DNA of 64,000 bases from Vandiemenella viatica (Eukaryota > Arthropoda > Insecta > Orthoptera > Morabidae). The notes below the pieces were generated by a model. That model did no database searches. It saw only the letters and a list, made by a program, of their open reading frames with translations, and was not told where the DNA came from. The stretch is from positions 347,534,932 to 347,598,931 of the forward strand of contig JARYHS010008074.1 in the NCBI GenBank assembly GCA_031002005.1, written 5' to 3'. A program made the position numbers and the translations under genes. How positions within the stretch are numbered: the stretch's first letter is position 1; each line of letters begins with the position of its first letter. Below, piece by piece: positions 22,761-35,767 of the stretch.

Positions 22761-25700
22761 CAAAACTAAGTTACAAAATAATAAACGAACACCCACTTTC
22801 CTCGTAAAGACACACGGCATAAATGGTGATTTACTCCTGACCCTTCCTGTAGTGTCCTTAACAGTTTATTCTGCAAGATTTTTTCACATTAATCATAACA
22901 GCCATCCTTGGATATTGGCCAAAGGCGCAGAATTTTAATCTAAGAAATTCAAACACACGTTGTGTACTCGAAAAGACAAGTTGTCGTTCTAATGAGATGA
23001 GTTTTTCAACAAATATTGAAGACCCGTTGAGCGATATATTGAAACGGTGCCAATTTTCTTGTTCCTATCACTCAGCGTCGTGTTTACACGCTGAGTGTAA
23101 ATAAAGTCGGCAGTGGGCGTTGAGAAATATCTCTGTGTATCTGGCTGAAAGTTGCAAAGATAAACTGGCCAAATTAATAACGGTGTCTTACTCACTGTGT
23201 TTAATTTGTAGACGAAGACTTTCTTTCTGCAAGAATTTGGCACAATGCTTCGCCACATATTCTTCTACTTCTACCTTTCCTTATTCTGCGATGTTTGCTT
23301 AGAAAGCATCCAACAACCACTACAACGCTCACGGAAGCATTAGAAAGTACTATTTTAGTGGTAGTGGTAATTATATAGCAAATGATATTGAACTAGACTA
23401 GATGATCGTATCATTGTATTCAGGTAAAGTGAATCTCTTTCGAAAACAATGACTTCTTCCAGGGAAGCAGAATATCACGTCAACACGATACATCAATTTA
23501 AATCATACTACAAAAACATTAAAACCTAATAACTGCACCACCATTGCTATTTGACTAAATACTTTGTGTTAACATTAGTGGGCAAGCACCCAATGGATAG
23601 AAAATGTATTTTATTGGATTACCAGATTAACTTTTCCGAAAGATGTCATACCTCATGCAAACGGATAACTAAAGAGTTATCTACTGAAATGAAATAAAAA
23701 TTATACTTTCCTCTACCCTAGGATAAGCCTATTTTTTCCGTTACCATTACTTGAATCGTTCAACAAACAAACAAGTGTTTTCAGAATTTAGAATATTATT
23801 TTTTATAATAGTTTATATTGAGGTAATTGCGGTGCAAGATAATATTGGCATAGTGAAAAATCAGTTGAAATTGAGTTGTTGTTACACATTTGATAATTCT
23901 TCTACTGAATTGTTAATCATTTGTGCAGGTTATTTAAACAAGAACTGGTGTTGCTGTCCACTTTCAACCTTGACATATTCAGCTATTTATTTTGCTTGAT
24001 ATATCAGTGTCACTAGCTATGACCTGGAAATTTTCAGAACGGAATGAATTGGAAATTTAAACAAATATCACAATTTTTGAAGTCCCCCTCTGACTGCGCC
24101 AAATTTTAATGTCCCATTGGGGTGTATAAATAAATGTTTCATGATTTTATACCTAGAGGTAATGCTCATCATGACACATCTTGAATCTTGGGATAATTGT
24201 TGATGGTTACTGATATTGAAACAACTATCAACAATGGCATAGCTTAAAATTTACATCATTCAGTAGCCACTTATTTGCTTCAGTTATAATGAAACGTGGA
24301 AAAGAACAAAATTGAATTAATATAGAGCGTGAGGTATTGCTAATAGGATGCGGGTGCGGCGCAGAAATTACTGTAGGCGAGTGGTTTTTGCATCGATGTC
24401 GATTGCGGTGCTTAGTCTGTCCTCTACCCAGCATTTGTCTTCGTCAGCAGGTCCCTCCGTGATCTCGACATGACAGCTGTTGTGTGTAGCATATAGTCAT
24501 CTCACACGCGGCTGCAGGTTTAACCTCAACTACGGACGTGTAGCTCACCTATCTCACGGTGTGTCAACTTCTGTGAGACATCGGTCTCCTCAGTCGAACG
24601 CGAGATGTTCTCCACTTACGTGGAATCGACAGCACCTAATTTCAAAACAGAAGTGTCCACCATTTCTGCTTTGCCACCTGCTCACTTCGGCATTTCTATC
24701 AGTGGTCCGGTCCGTCTCCACCGTTCAATCGCGAGATCGTGGAAACTTCGTCTCTCGCAGGATTGTTCGGTCGTGCAACATGATACTAGTCACGACAAAA
24801 TCCTGTGGTTGGTTGCTGAGTCGCCATTTCCGTCCTCAATGGAACCGACTTCCTCTGTTCGCACCGTGACTTCAAATCGGTTTTGCGGATTTTCACACAA
24901 TTAGGAGGAGACCTTCATAATACCTTTTTTTTAATTTCGCACGCACAAAACACTAATTTTATCACCCGACCACACCCGCCCTCAGATGCTTCTTTATTCT
25001 GACTTGGATACTGACCATTGATACCGACTTGGATATCCTATATAATACCTTAGCAGCCGATACATGCACGTTCGCCTTCGCCTGGTGAAGTCGGCTACCA
25101 GAAACCTACCCTCATCCTCCCCCTTCAACTCATCCATTCAGTTGATCTGTATCGTTAAATCTTCTCTTTTTTTCAATGCTTAAGAAGTTATTGTCTGTTA
25201 TCCATCAGAAGTCAGATGGTCTTATATGCTACCATACAATTTTTTGACACTGCTAAATGCGTCGTTGGAACCAACGTGTGGAACTTAGAGGAAACTATAT
25301 CAGGAAAAAGACTACAAATTTTCTTTCAACTAGTGGTCACGGCAATCACTTCTGGTGCTTTATGTGAGTGAATCATGTATGCAGTAACACCTAACGCGTT
25401 TCAAATCTAACTCTATATCAAAATACAGAAAACTAATAGGTCCTCTCCAATGGGAAAGAACACGTCCTCGTAATGATGAATGAAACACCTATTCTTATGA
25501 ACGAAATTTCGGACACACTTTCAGATATTTTGATTAATGTTGTAGTGGAAAGTAGTGTATACGCAATGAAGAGTTAAGGAAGACAATGACTGCATCATAT
25601 AAATCAGGTGTTTACTAATGGAGACTATAAACTAATTATTGAGATGAAAATATTAATACAGAATTCAAACCGTTGAGATATTGGCCTTATTAAAGCATTC

Positions 25701-26877
25701 AGTTAAAATTGACAACATTTGTGGTAATTCAACGTTAAATAATAATGTATTTGGAAATGAAACGAACTCCGTTTGCATCAACAATGAAAACAATTTTCAT
25801 TTTGAATTTTTTCAGTTGAGTGTTGGTTTTATTTTACATTAATTTTACAATGGATAAAGTTAATACGCACTGAGTTATATTATATGACTGGAGATAAATG
25901 CTTTGTGTCTGGGCAAGCAATTTTCATCATTGTTATTTGTTTTCAATCTATAACGAAAGGTAATATTTGCACACCGTCTGTTTTAAATTGTAAATTAAAC
26001 AGGAAGTTGATTTAGGATGACCAGTGTATTGTGAACGCTCAAAAATACGCTTACATGCATGACATTTATTAGTTCTGAGAGTAAAGTATTATGCAGCGAA
26101 TAACTTAAAAGTGAATTTATTTCTTTACAAACGCAAGTATTGAAGGTCAAGCGAAAGATGAAGTTACTGACTCATGTTATATGAAATTTAGAGAAAAATA
26201 TCCGTCTGATTCTATTTACTGTGTTCTCTCAGTCAGAGCCTGCTTATGCAGCCTGCTTTCTGAGAAATTTTTACCAACGCTTTGCTTTCTCTAACAATAT
26301 TATGTTTTGCTGATATTCTGTGCATGGCTAGTTAAAAAACTTCTCTTCAGAAATCAATATTGTCTCTTTACCGTTTAAGTGTACTGATGCACTTTTTCTG
26401 GTTTCCTATAAACACCAATCTACATCTAAAAATACATGTTGAAGAATGAAATAACGCTGCAGATATTATGGAAGTGCTTACGTTATACGTAAATATCAAT
26501 AACAACAATAACAGTCTACTGTGTTAGCTCCCCGTAATATTACACTTACTTTCATGTTTCCTTCACTTTCATAAATTTGATTGACCTTATTTTTCTGCTG
26601 CTGTGTCAGATCAATTCTTTATCATTTGAGTCCATTTTCAGTGATTACCAAATTTGCAAGCTTATTGCTATTTCGACAGAAGCTGCTATCGCTATGTGAA
26701 TACTCAGATGTTTAATAAATATCTAACAAGAAGAACTTGTGCAGGTATAACAGAAAAAAATGTTTTGTGTATATTATCCGCTTGCAATAATGAATTGTTT
26801 CATATAATTGTACATATGAATTAATTTTTGAGACAGAATGGCATGTAACGTACACGATATGATTGGTGATGTTGCAG
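22761..26877. other. Intronic stretch of 4.1 kb, no gene seen
   Basis: Mostly AT-rich. A GC-richer part at about 24480-24904 has overlapping open frames of 129 and 99 codons without recognised domains. No transposon is identified. Confidence 0.4.
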
Positions 26878-26997
26878 GCACTGGCAAGGTGAACTTTGAC
26901 GGCTTCTGTCGCATCGCCGCCCACTTCCTGGAGGAAGAAGACGCGGAGGCTATGCAGGAGGAACTGAAGGAGGCCTTCAGGCTCTACGACAGAGAAG
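26878..26997 (+). CDS. TpnC: Troponin C coding exon: EF-hand II to start of EF-hand III
   Basis: Acceptor gttgcag precedes the exon and donor gtaact follows. It is 120 nt, phase 1 at both ends. The split Ser codon completes EF-loop II as [12 protein letters not shown]; position 12 is Gly, so the site is degenerate. Then comes the central helix [17 protein letters not shown], diagnostic of insect troponin C, and [10 protein letters not shown] opening loop III. The long open reading continues across the acceptor and donor in the genomic sequence, so the borders are set by splice consensus and frame continuity with the neighbouring exons. Confidence 0.93.
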
Positions 26998-27288
26998 GTA
27001 ACTCATCACAATCCAGCACTCACTAAGTTGTGAGGTCCATCTTATCTCAAAAGAGATAATGTGCTAGCTAAACATTAAATCCGGTTCTAATACTCGTGTA
27101 TTTAACAAGACTAGGTGCAATATTATCCGAAAAAAAGAAACTAAGCAGGTGACAGGGAGTTGTGTGAATGTGGTTTTTGGTAACTAGCTGCTGTGTGAAG
27201 TAATAAATCTTGTAGATACGTATACCTTCTCGACCCTTAGACGTTGGCTTCTGTTGATTTTAATCATTAATGGTTCTTTATTACGATA

Positions 27289-27663
27289 TTGATACAGATT
27301 GTGGCTCATGTCGGCACCAATGATGCTTGTCGCCTTGGGTCGGAGGTTATCCTCTCTTCCTTCCGGCGGCTGGCTGAAAGGGTGAATTCTGTGGCCAATG
27401 ATCGCAAGATATCGGCAGAGCTAACAATCTGTAGCATCGTAGACAGAGTTGATTGTGGACCTCTGGTTCAGAGCCGTATTGAGGGGCTGAACCAGAGACT
27501 ACGACGTTTCTGTGATGACAACGGCTGCAGATTTCTCGATCTTCGCCATAGGGTCGAGTCTTGTAGGGTTCCCCTTAACAGGTCAGGTGTGCACTACACA
27601 CGTGAATCAGCTACACGGGTAGCAGGGGCCGTGTGGAATGCACTGGGTGGTTTTTTAGGTTGA
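27289..27663 (+). pseudogene. LINE ORF1 fragment, SGNH esterase
   Basis: 124 codons with GTND near the start (block III of SGNH hydrolases) and SGVHYT near the end, where the catalytic His would lie. The N-terminal GDS block is missing because the element is 5'-truncated. It overlaps the following endonuclease frame by 31 bases. Confidence 0.75.
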
Positions 27664-30492
27664 GGGAGGAAGACCCGAAACACGAAATTCAGTTACGGGC
27701 AACCCAATCAGATGCAACACCGGAATGTAGGAGGAACGTAAAAGAGTCACAACAGTTAAAAGTACTCGTAATTAACTGTAGAAGCGTTTGTAACAAACAA
27801 CCGGAACTTGAAAGCGTTATTTGTAGTACAGAAGCGGATATCGTTATCGGTACAGAAAGTTGGTTGAAACCGGAAATAAGTTCTGCCGAAACTTTTAAAG
27901 ATAGCATGAACGTTTTTCGTAAAGACAGATTACATTCCCATGGAGGTGGGGTATTTATAGCTGTGAGTAAATTTCTCCCATGTAATGAAATAGACGTCGA
28001 TTCGATCTGTGAAATCATATGGAATAAACTCAACGTTGCTGGGTCAAAACTCATCATAGGCGCCTTCTACCGTCCACCCGATTCCGACATAGCTATCGTC
28101 TAGGAGTTAAGAAATAATGTAAATAGTATAGCTAGCCGTTTTAAGGATCATGTTATGATTCTAGGAGGCGACTTCAATCTGCCTTATATTCATTGGCGTA
28201 ATTACGTTCACATCACAGGTAGCAGGGATAAGGCTGCTTCTGAAGTAATTCTCGAGTTGTTGTCAGATAATCTTCTCGAGCAGCTAGTTAATGAACCTAC
28301 ACGGTGTCATAACGGTAGCGAAAACATTTTAGACTTGCTGGTTACCAACAGGCCAGAAATATTCACCGACATTTCAACGACCACAGGAATAAGCGATCAC
28401 AAAGTGGTAATTGCGACTATCAAATTAATGACCAAGCGAAAAAGGAAAAAAAGGCGGATTGTAAACAGATTCAGTAAGGAGTGTTTTAGAACCTACCTGA
28501 GGAATAATTACCATAACTTCAAGTCAACAAAGGACACCGCTGAAGAGATGTGGCATCGTTTTATACATATAGTAAGGGAAGGAATGGAAATACATTTACC
28601 AAAGCGGATAATAAAGGGGGAGAATGATCCACCATGGTACACATGCGAAATCAAAAGGTTACTCAAAATACAAAGGAAAATACACGCACGCTCAAGAAGG
28701 AAGGGGTGTCGCAGCGATTTAGAAACCTTAGCTGATTTAAGAGGACGTATTAAGAATGTAATGCGTGAGGACTTTAACGATTTTCACTCCAACTCTCTCT
28801 CTAAGAGTCTCACAGAAAACCCAAAGAAATGTTGGTCGTATGTACGAAAAGTTAATTGTACCAACAGCAATATTCCAGCACTAATTCGTGAAGGTTTCGA
28901 AGTTAATGAAAGCCGCGATAAAGCTAACGTACTAAATACTGTATTCAAAAATTCATTTACAAATGATCATAAGGATAGTATTCCCGTTTTCCCACGCCGT
29001 GGCGAGTCGGTGATGGAATCATTACGAATAGATACTGCAGGTATCATTAAGCAATTAGAGCTTCTGAAGTGGGGGAAAGCACCGAGCCCCGATGGTATTC
29101 CAGTAAGAGTATTTTCAGAGTATGCGGCGGAAATCGGGCCATTTCTGTCTGATATATTCAGTAAATCATTAGAGGAGCGAAAAGTACCTTCAGACTGGAA
29201 AATCGCGCAAGTAACTCCGATTTTCAAAAAAGGTGATCGAAATGATCCTGGAAACTATCGTCCTATAACATCTGTTTGTAGTAGAGTTATGGAGCATATT
29301 ATATGCTCGAACAATATGAATTTTCTAGATGATAATAATTTGCTTACAACAAATCAACACGGATTTCGGAAGAAAAGATCATGTGAAACACAGCTGGCCC
29401 TATTTACACACGACGTAATGAAAGTTATCGATGCAGGTTCACAAGTAGATGCAATTTTTTTAGGTTTCCAGAAAGCCTTTGACTCTGTGCCACAATCTTC
29501 GAGCCTACGGTATATCGGATCAGCTTTGTGAATGGATCAAGGATTTTCTAACAGGTCGGTCGCAGTATGTCGTCGTTGAAGGAGAAAGTTCTTCTAATCT
29601 AGATGTTACATCGGGTGTACCTCAAGGAAGTGTAATAGGACCACTTCTTTTCTTAATTTTTATAAACGATCTAGGAGACAAAGTGAAAAGCCTTTTTAGA
29701 TTGTTTGCTGATGATGCGGTTATTTATTGGGAAGTACGAAATTTGGCCGATTGCTTAGAAATTCAGCGCGATCTGGATGTTATTTTGGCTTGGTGCGCTG
29801 AGTGGTAACTTACTCTAAATTGTAAAAAGTGCAAGACAATGAGCATAACTAACAAAAAGAATCCAACTGTTCAAAAATACGAGTTAAACAATACAGTTAT
29901 TGATATGGTCGAGTCTATTAAATATTTGGGAATAACAGTGCAAAGGAACATGAAATGGGACATCCACATTACTTCGTTAGTAGGTAGTGCAAATTCTAGG
30001 CTGCGATTCATAGGTCGAATCTTGAAAAATTGTAATGAACAAACAAAGGAGATAGCGTACAAATCTCTTGTGCGTCCACATTTTGACTACTGTAATGCCA
30101 TTTGGGACCCGTTTCGTAAGGGATTGATCGAAAGTATAGAGAAAGTACAGAGAAGAGCCGTTCGATTCGTGCCCGCTTGCTACAGGCCTTATGAAAGCGT
30201 CACAGAACTGATTAGTAGACTAGGTTGTGAGTCTCTGGTAGATAGACGACACACGTTTCATTTAAACTTATTGGTAAACATGCGTACTCCCACTTTCACT
30301 TTTGAGTGTAGTGAAATACTTCTTCCACCAACCTATTTGAGTCGGAAGGACAGGAAAGATAAAATTAGAGAAATAAGGTGCCGGACTGATTCTTATATGA
30401 ATTCTTTTTTCCCTCGGACCATTAGGGATTGGAATGCACAACAAAATATTAGCTGTGGTGCTGAGCACCCTCTGCCACCCACAATTTTGTGA
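27633..30492 (+). pseudogene. LINE ORF2, endonuclease-reverse transcriptase, broken
   Basis: Segments 27633-28103, 28155-29531, 29479-29808 and 29839-30492 form one degraded ORF. The first two are in the same frame separated by a stop at 28101; a frame change near 29500 and a stop at 29806 follow. Endonuclease and RT motifs are as listed for the element. The RT C-terminus ends SFFPRTIRDWNAQ and closes at 30492. Confidence 0.85.
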
Positions 30493-30526
30493 ATTGCAGA
30501 GTATATATGTAGATGTAGATGTAGAT

Positions 30527-31449
30527 TCATTTAGACTTTAAACTGTTTTACCTTCTTTAACTGCAGCCACAACCATCAAGCCTTAGAATTGTGATTTATC
30601 TGATCTCTGTATCAGTACCGAGTGTAAGAATAGAAATTGCTAATTACAGCAGATGACAACCGACTCACTTTCCGTTTCGTATTACAGGTAAATTAAGGTG
30701 TTATTTATTTTTTTCAGTAACATCTAAAAATAATTTGGAAATACATCACGATGCTAAACACGAAATTTCTACAAATTAATTACACTTGCAGTGCGCAAAT
30801 CATAAAACTCAGAGATTTTATTCACCTCTGTTGTGTGGAAGTAGAAAAATATTACTTCTGGAACTCTGTCTCTCATGTTATTTCTAGTCTTAAATTTATT
30901 AGCTGGAACATTTCGCTACTTTTCGAAGTGAAAGACAACATTATGAATAGTGAAAATATAGACAACTATACCACCCGTGCGAAAATTTCACGAATAAAAT
31001 GCGACGAATAGTGAGGTTGAATGCTTGTAATATAATGAATAGTAGAACCGTAGTTTTGTAGCAAATATTTTTTTAGTGTAATAGGTACACAGCAAAATAC
31101 TCACAACATATTATGAAACAGTTAGGAAAATTTAAAACACACTTTATTTATGACAAACTGTCACTGACCTTGGTAGAATAAAACCAACCTTAACAAACTG
31201 CACACAACATATCAACATCTCTGTGATATTTGTTGCTGAACGAATAAAATGATTACATTGGAATTGTATAGCAAAACGACAGTGTTTCCGTAAAAGAAAA
31301 AAAATATATACAAAAACTACTTATTGAATAAAAAAAAGTTTATTGACTTCTCTGTGATATCCGCTGCTGAAATCTGGGGACTTGGCTCTCAACAGTCTCA
31401 TACACGCTACCACTTTTAGCACCAAATTCTGAACATTTTTTTCTTAATT
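30527..31449. other. Intronic AT-rich stretch, no gene seen
   Basis: Two related short blocks containing tctctgtgatatnygytgctga (about 31215 and 31350) precede the tandem array. No coding similarity. Confidence 0.4.
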
Positions 31450-32600
31450 TATGATTTTACCTAGCTGGAGACCTTAATTTTTAAAACGATATGTCATTTA
31501 TCGATTTCAGCTAGGTATCGACGAAGATAAATGGCATATAATAAAAACAAAAATTTAAAAAATCAACACGTTCTATAACTAATATTGATACTTTTGCCCT
31601 TTAAGGGTCGAATTACAAAATATTTCTTTTATAAAAATATGGTGTGACCAAAGCAGTCCACCTTGGTCTTTAAAATGATACCTCATTTATCGATTTCGGT
31701 TAGTTTATGAATGCAAGGTAAAAAAAAAAAAAATAGTTCTGAGGAAATTATGTTATTTTGCTCCCTTAAGGGTGTAATTTGGAGAAAGTTTTTCTTAAAA
31801 TATGATGTGATGATAGTGGATAATTTAATATTTAAATCGATACGTCATTTATTGATTTCGATTAGGTATCAAGAGAAATAAATAGCTCATGACAGAAAAA
31901 TGCGTTGTAAAAATATTAATACTTTTGCCCTCTAAGGTTAGAATTTTTAAAAATTTCTTTCTTAAAATGTGGTAACGGCACAGAAGACATTACGAAGACC
32001 TTAATCTTTTAAATGATACCTTGTTTATCAATTTTGTTTAATTCTCAACGGAGGTAAATGACTTGAGACACAAAAAAACGCATTTTAGAAATACTGATAT
32101 TTATGCCCTTTAAGGGTCGAATAACGAAAAAGTCTTTCTTAAAATATAATGTGACTATGGCGGAGACCTTAATCTTTACTATGATACCTCATTTATCTAT
32201 ATCGGTTAAATATTAAGAGAGATAAATCGCTCGTGACACAATTATGCATTGCAAAAATATTGATACTTTTGCCCTTTAAGGGTCGAATTCCGAAAAATAT
32301 TTGTCTTAATATATTACGTCACTAAAGCGGAGATCTTAATCTTTAAAATGATACTACATTAAACGATTTCATATACGTATCCAGGGAAATAAATGACTCG
32401 TAACACAGAAAACAGCATTTTAGAAAGATTGACATTTTTGCCCTTTAAGGGACGAATTCCGAAAACTTCATTTCTTGAAATATGATGTGACCAAAGTGGA
32501 GACCATAAGCTTTAAAATGACACCTCATTCATTGATTTCGGTTAAGTATGAAAGAAGATACAGGCTTGTGACAAAAAATACCTTATAGAAATAATATATA
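31450..32600. repeat. Satellite-like tandem array, unit about 168 bp, 6-7 copies
   Basis: The core gccctttaagggtcgaatt recurs with CCC starting at about 31597, 31763, 31928, 32106, 32272 and 32441: spacings 166, 165, 178, 166 and 169. Each unit also has cttaaaatatgatgtgac, ggagaccttaatctttaaaa and atacctcatttatcgatttc. Units are diverged from each other. The array lies in the troponin C intron between the CR1-like LINE and the RTE fragment. Confidence 0.92.
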
Positions 32601-33644
32601 TGATGATGTCTATCTTGAATTACAAAATGCAATTTGCCCATTATTGTAGTTAATTTGCATTATTTAACAAACATTTACTATTTTATTGGATTCATGTTGC
32701 TAAAATACCTTAATGTTTTCTTTAGTTTTTATCCTCATGCATATATTTAAAAAGTCGTGAGAGTTTACAAAACTGCAACTTACAAAACATTTTCATTTTA
32801 ATGAATTTTAAATAACATGAAAATGCATATGTATCTAAGCTTATATTTTAGCAACCACAAATCATTTCCTATCATCAATTTTTCAAAAAGTGTGTAAAAT
32901 CTTCATTCCTTATACAGCGATTATTTCTCTTTCAAACAATTTATGTTTATATGGAATTAAAGTAAGTAAAGTAACCGCAAAAGCAAAGAAACAATGTAGT
33001 GAGAATAATTGAATCAATGAGTAATTTTTAGTTACGGGGATAGTGAAGAGGAATGTGTTTTTCTTTTGAAATTTTGATATTCATTAATAATTAGATTACT
33101 AAAACAGCAGATGATGTTAGAGTGTGAGGTTTCCATCGACGTCATATTGTATGCTCTGAAGATTAAAAACGAATTTATGTTGGAAATGAAGTGGTCGCCT
33201 AGGAAATATAATAATTTCAGAAGATTCATAGCCACAATACTTATATATTTCTTAATTTTGGCCTACGATATGACGTAATTGTTATAAATAAATATTGAGG
33301 CAAATCTAAAAAACTGCCAAGACTGAGTCGAACATCAGAACACTAATGACCTTAACAGATATAGATGCGATGGTTCATAAGTCGAGGCGTTTACTTAGCG
33401 CAAAATTGGATGCTTATTATGTTTTCAACTTATTGAACTCAACGTCCATCATACAACTCAATAACGGTGGTCCGCTAGAATAATCTTCAACGATAATCAA
33501 ATTTATTATTTTATTACCTAGGTCGTAATATCTACCGCATTTATTAGGATGGACTGCACTCTGAATCAAGATTAATATCAATAAAATACTATTATTATAT
33601 GGCAAAGTAACTGCAAGATACAAAAGACCTTGTTTTTCTCGCAA
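32601..33644. other. Intronic AT-rich stretch, no gene seen
   Basis: No repeat or coding similarity recognised. Confidence 0.4.
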
Positions 33645-34012
33645 GTATGGAGACATTTGAGGCCTGGTGTTGCAGCCGAACGCTGAAGGTAAGCCGGATA
33701 GAATATATCATCAGTGATGAAGTATCCAAAGGAGTTTATGAGGAACTAAGGTTCTGAAAGGACTTACAGAAAAGATGAGATAAGATGATAGGCCATTCTT
33801 TTGCGTCACATTGGTTTGCTTTAAAGTTATTATTGAAGGAAAGATAGAAGGAGAAAACCACATAGGAAGGTTATGCTACATGAACCAAATTATGAATGAC
33901 ATGAAATGCCGGAGCTATGTAGAATTAAAAAGGGAGACAGAGAAGCGACATACATCGAGAATTGCTACAAATCTATCTTTGGATTGATAATTAGAAGAAG
34001 AAGAAGATATTA
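33645..34012 (+). mobile_element. RTE-type LINE 3' fragment with (gaa)n tail
   Basis: A broken frame starts METFEAWCCSRTLKVSRIEY, equivalent to the FEmW..RRmLkisW region downstream of RT in RTE elements, and ends at ttagaagaagaagaagat. The rest of the element is absent, as expected for 5' truncation. Confidence 0.75.
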
Positions 34013-34153
34013 GACGTAATTAATTTTATTACATGTTGAAGTATGGGTCTACGTACGGCGAATATATCATATTCGGAGGTAGTAGGTTTTTTTATTTTTT
34101 ATTGTATCTGGTAACCAAAATGAGAATTCTGATAAATCCTCACGTCTTATTTC

Positions 34154-34155
<2 letters not shown>

Positions 34156-34187
<32 letters not shown>
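34156..34187 (+). repeat. Poly-A run of 32 bases
   Basis: Uninterrupted A-run with no recognisable retroposon body upstream. It may be the tail of a decayed insertion or a simple repeat. Confidence 0.7.
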
Positions 34188-34192
<5 letters not shown>

Positions 34193-34427
34193 AAATAAAT
34201 CCTAATTGTCTGCTTGGCAAGCACTGAACAACCATAACCTACACGCTCACGCTTGCCTATAAAATATTTTTTTTTTTGAATCCTTTACTTTAATGGGCTT
34301 GCCTCTCAAGAATATAACTGCACAATATTTCAAAAAGATATTCACAGAACATAGCACATGCCAATTTAAAACGTATTGCATTTCTGAGTTGAAGGCCTTT
34401 TACGGTGGTGCTGTGCTGTGTGTGCAG

Positions 34428-34559
34428 GTAACGGCTACATCACGACGGGGACCCTGCGCGAGATCCTGGCGGCGCTGGACGACAAGCTGGGCCCCGACGA
34501 CCTGGACGGCATCATCGCGGAGATCGACACCGACGGCTCGGGCACCGTCGACTTCGACG
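34428..34559 (+). CDS. TpnC: Troponin C coding exon: EF-hand III and most of EF-hand IV
   Basis: Acceptor tgtgcag, donor gtcagt, 132 nt, phase 1 at both ends. It completes loop III ([12 protein letters not shown]; Thr instead of Glu at position 12, so degenerate), then encodes [19 protein letters not shown] and loop IV up to [11 protein letters not shown]. Loop IV has Asp at positions 1, 3 and 9, Ser at 5 and, with the next exon, Glu at 12: the only fully canonical calcium site in the protein. GC content is much higher than in the flanking introns. Confidence 0.93.
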
Positions 34560-35767
34560 GTCAGTAACAGCCCGCACCATCACATCCAGCAAATAGTCTC
34601 GAACGTCAAACACTAATACCTATTCATTGCACCGTCCAAAGGCAAAGTAAAAAGTGACGATTTATGGCTTGAAATTTATGGCAAGTTACTTGACATACGG
34701 AAGAGTGAATTCAGTTTGGTGCCCTTGTTTACTATTTCATCAAGGCATTTCATAGATATTGATGGACTAGCTGAAAATGTGTGTGTCTGTGTTTCCTTGT
34801 GTGTTTGTGCACGTACATATACGTTTTTGTGTGTGGGTGTGCGTTTGCGTGTATTATGTGTGTTTATTCCTAGCTCATTCTTGCCATCTCTAAGAAAATT
34901 GATGAACTTAATCCACTTGCAAGCGAGATTTGCTAATACCATGCCTTAAATGGATCAAATTGAGTGTTTTTTTTTATCTTATTCTATTTGAAAAGATACT
35001 TTTTCATGGTTCCTTGGCCATTGGAAGGACGGAGAGGATTCAAAATAAAAGTAGTTGCAACACAGTCTCTGCTTATGCCCGTAATTTCTCCCGCACATTT
35101 TTCCCCCTGTTACTGGGTATCAAATCCGACAGCAGTTATGACGGGATTGCAGAGTGTTTACACTACAGCCCACAGTATCAGCACGGCATTAAACTCTCTC
35201 CTGTCTGATTTATTGCTGCTCTCTGACTCTGCTGTCGATTAGTTCATACAGTAATCTGTAATAATAATTTGAATGGTCTGGATATTAGTGTGTAAGAGCC
35301 GACAGAAAATATAACAACACCCCTCCTTGTTGGCTCGTATAGTTGTGGCGCCTTGGTGGTGTCCGCATCCTATGTGGGGTTAGCTGGTTATTGGAAGACA
35401 TGTTAGGAGACGTGGTGGTGAACCATGCCTAATCAAAACCAAAGCCCCGGGTTAAATTCCAAACATCTCCGCAGCACGCAGTGTGAGGAATTGCGACAGC
35501 ATTGATGGTTAAGTGGCGGACTCTAGATGTATTTCGAAAGAGTAGGCCTAAATGAGAGTACAGTGTTTAAAGCTCTCCATTTTTTTAACCATTTCGTTCA
35601 GAACACTAACGACACATTGCACTGAACAAGCAGGCGTAATTGCGTACGTACCCTTTCGTTACTGGTAAGACAAGCAGTAACCACACCAATTCAAATCACC
35701 AAGACTGTTCTCATAGAGGAACACAGGGTATGGCGATCATTATCAAGCTTGCATAAGTACTACACTC
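34560..35767. other. Last intron, first part; GT-rich stretch and possible decayed SINE
   Basis: A TG-rich tract (about 34778-34865) is followed by a sequence with a B-box-like ccgggttaaattcc near 35459 that might be a very old tRNA-derived repeat. No gene. Confidence 0.35.

Larger units (their letters stand above)
27285..30526 (+). mobile_element. CR1-like LINE with esterase and endonuclease domains, inactive
   Basis: A 5'-truncated ORF1 fragment (27289-27663) carries an SGNH-esterase block III motif HVGTND and a late SGVHYT motif, typical of CR1-clade ORF1. An AP-endonuclease follows (27633 onward: TESW, GAFYRPP, GGDFN, ISDHKVV), with an in-frame TAG at 28101. Reverse transcriptase then runs to 30492 (PIFKKGDRNDPGNYRPI, QHGFRKKRSCETQL, SGVPQGSVIGPLLF, RLFADDAVIY), with a frameshift near 29500 and a TAA at 29806. 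The motif A catalytic Asp is Gly (IFLGFQKAFD). The 3' end is an (atgtag)n tail at 30507-30526. It lies in sense within the second intron seen. Confidence 0.9.

Noticed and set aside
24480..24904. Overlapping open frames of 129 and 99 codons
   Set aside because: Overlapping frames in a GC-richer patch with no recognisable motif; most likely chance.
30724..30733. CTAAAAATAA, a match to the MEF2 consensus in a troponin C intron
   Set aside because: The degenerate consensus is expected many times by chance in 64 kb of AT-rich DNA.
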